Assembly: GCF_000936425.1 (NCBI RefSeq)
Contig: NZ_AVFK01000012.1
Coordinates: 1-64,000, forward strand
Direction: 5' to 3'
Source: Skermanella aerolata KACC 11604
GTDB lineage: Bacteria; Pseudomonadota; Alphaproteobacteria; Azospirillales; Azospirillaceae
Length of the DNA: 64,000 bases
Under the pieces are notes generated by a model that was not told where the DNA came from, searched no databases, and saw only the letters and a list, made by a program, of their open reading frames with translations. The position numbers and the translations under genes are program-made. This document shows, one piece after another, positions 63,021 to 64,000 of the stretch (the first letter of the stretch is position 1; the number at the start of each line of letters is the position of its first letter).

Positions 63021-64000
63021 ATGTTCAAGACCCTCGCCCGCCGAATGGGCCGTGCGATCCTCGTAAGCCTCGCGCTCGTCGTCATGGCCGGCGCCGCCAG
63101 CGCCGATACGGAGGTCACGCTCGAAGTCAACGCCGGCAAGACCGTCACCCTGGCCCGCCCTGCCACAACCGTCTTCGTCGCCAACCCCGAGATCGCCGAC
63201 GTCCAGGCCCCGACCAACGGCGCGTCCTTCTTTGTCTTCGGCAAGGCGCCGGGACGGACCTCCGTCTTCGCGCTCGGCGCCGACGGCAAGCCGATGGTGT
63301 CGTACTCGGTCGAGGTGACCCACTCCCTGGCCGACCTGAAGCGCCGGCTGACCACACAGCTCCCCGACGTCCAGGCCGACCTGGACTCCACCCCCGGTGG
63401 CATCGTCCTGGCCGGGTCGGCGCCCAACCCGGCATCCGCCGCGGCCGCGGCCGATCTGGTCCGCCACTACCTCGGCAAGGACCAGCAGCTCGTCAACCGG
63501 ATGCGGGTAACCGCCGGAACGCAGGTCAACCTGCGTGTGCGGATCGCCGAAGTCTCCCGCACCGTCACCAAGGAACTGGGCTTCAACTGGGAAAGCCTGT
63601 TCAACGTCGGCGCCTTCACCTTCGGCATCGCCACCGGCCGCGACGCCCTGACGGCGGGCGGCACGATCCTCCGCTCGGTCACCGGCGCCGCCAGCCTGCC
63701 GATCGGCTACAAGTCCAGCAACGGCCGTGTCGACGTCAACACCGTGATCGACGCCCTGGCAGAAGACGGCCTGATCTCCATCCTGGCCGAGCCGAACCTG
63801 ACGGCGCTGTCCGGCGAGACCGCCAGCTTCCTGGCCGGCGGCGAGTTCCCGATCCCGGTCAACCAGCGCGACGGCCAGATCACGATCGAGTTCAAGCAGT
63901 TCGGCGTCAGCCTGGATTTCACCCCCAGCGTGCTGTCCGGCGAACGCATCAGCATGAAGGTCCGCCCGGAAGTCAGCGAACTGACCGACGAGGGCGCCGT
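63021..64000 (+). CDS. cpaC: Tad secretin CpaC/RcpA, cut by the window edge
   Basis: An open frame from the ATG at 63021 to the end of the window with no stop (326 codons), so the gene is incomplete here. Signal peptide, the type II/III secretion N-terminal domain (VTLARPATTVFVANPEIADVQ), a BON domain and the secretin core (VNLRVRIAEVSRTVTKELGFNWE; LAEDGLISILAEPNLTALSGE) follow in order. It forms the outer-membrane channel of the pilus. Confidence 0.93.
   Translation, partial: MFKTLARRMGRAILVSLALVVMAGAASADTEVTLEVNAGKTVTLARPATTVFVANPEIADVQAPTNGASFFVFGKAPGRTSVFALGADGKPMVSYSVEVTHSLADLKRRLTTQLPDVQADLDSTPGGIVLAGSAPNPASAAAAADLVRHYLGKDQQLVNRMRVTAGTQVNLRVRIAEVSRTVTKELGFNWESLFNVGAFTFGIATGRDALTAGGTILRSVTGAASLPIGYKSSNGRVDVNTVIDALAEDGLISILAEPNLTALSGETASFLAGGEFPIPVNQRDGQITIEFKQFGVSLDFTPSVLSGERISMKVRPEVSELTDEGA

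Overview
The window looks like chromosome of a high-GC alphaproteobacterium, most likely Rhodospirillales/Azospirillaceae (Azospirillum or Skermanella type). This is inferred from gene content and style: FixJ-type regulators, an Flp/Tad pilus locus, MalFGK- and RbsABC-type sugar importers, LutABC, a valine degradation operon and FNR-type boxes. No rRNA, tRNA, CRISPR array, insertion sequence or prophage was recognised. About 56 genes are supported; the last is cut by the window edge.

Layout. 1-4.4 kb: a small DUF2188-like protein and a zinc alcohol dehydrogenase, divergent around two FNR-like boxes; a Gly/Ser-rich lipoprotein; a cold-shock protein with its terminator; a BPSL0067-type lipoprotein; a beta-carbonic anhydrase. 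4.5-18.2 kb: a GH63-type glucosidase, then a sugar or polyol island. A minus operon (dehydrogenase, solute-binding protein, two permeases, SorC regulator, SIS isomerase, SDR) is divergent from a MalK-type ATPase plus FGGY kinase; a second FGGY kinase converges on the far end. 18.2-19.4 kb: a short AT-richer insert with a Panacea-domain antitoxin, an unrecognised 110-aa partner and a truncated membrane-protein remnant. 19.6-25.7 kb: HAD phosphatase, FixJ-like regulator, patatin, single-domain receiver, AraC regulator, CoA-transferase. 25.7-30.1 kb: FkbM methyltransferase, two MFS exporters, two unrecognised proteins. 30.2-34 kb: an RbsABC-like sugar importer with a REP pair inside the operon. 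34.5-38.5 kb: a large diheme peroxidase-like cytochrome and a GMC oxidoreductase.

38.6-50 kb: acyl-CoA synthetase, LysR regulator, then a plus operon for valine or isobutyryl-CoA degradation (acyl-CoA dehydrogenase, 3-hydroxyisobutyryl-CoA hydrolase, 3-hydroxyisobutyrate dehydrogenase, aldehyde dehydrogenase) leading into malonyl-CoA synthetase matB. An orphan TRAP binding protein preceded by a perfect palindrome, a DHDPS-family enzyme and a LacI regulator follow. 51.6-54.3 kb: an RTX protein and an overlapping glycosyltransferase. 54.5-58.3 kb: the lactate operon lutABC-gntR. 58.6-60.7 kb: a VapBC pair, a secreted protein and a C-terminal J-domain protein. 61.3-64 kb: the start of a Tad pilus locus (flp, cpaA, cpaB, cpaC).

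The points most worth follow-up are the sugar or polyol island of unknown substrate, the Panacea pair with an unrecognised partner, a possible CoA-independent end to valine degradation through MatB, two families of REP palindromes with a GTAG head, and the 16-bp operator-like palindrome in front of the orphan dctP.
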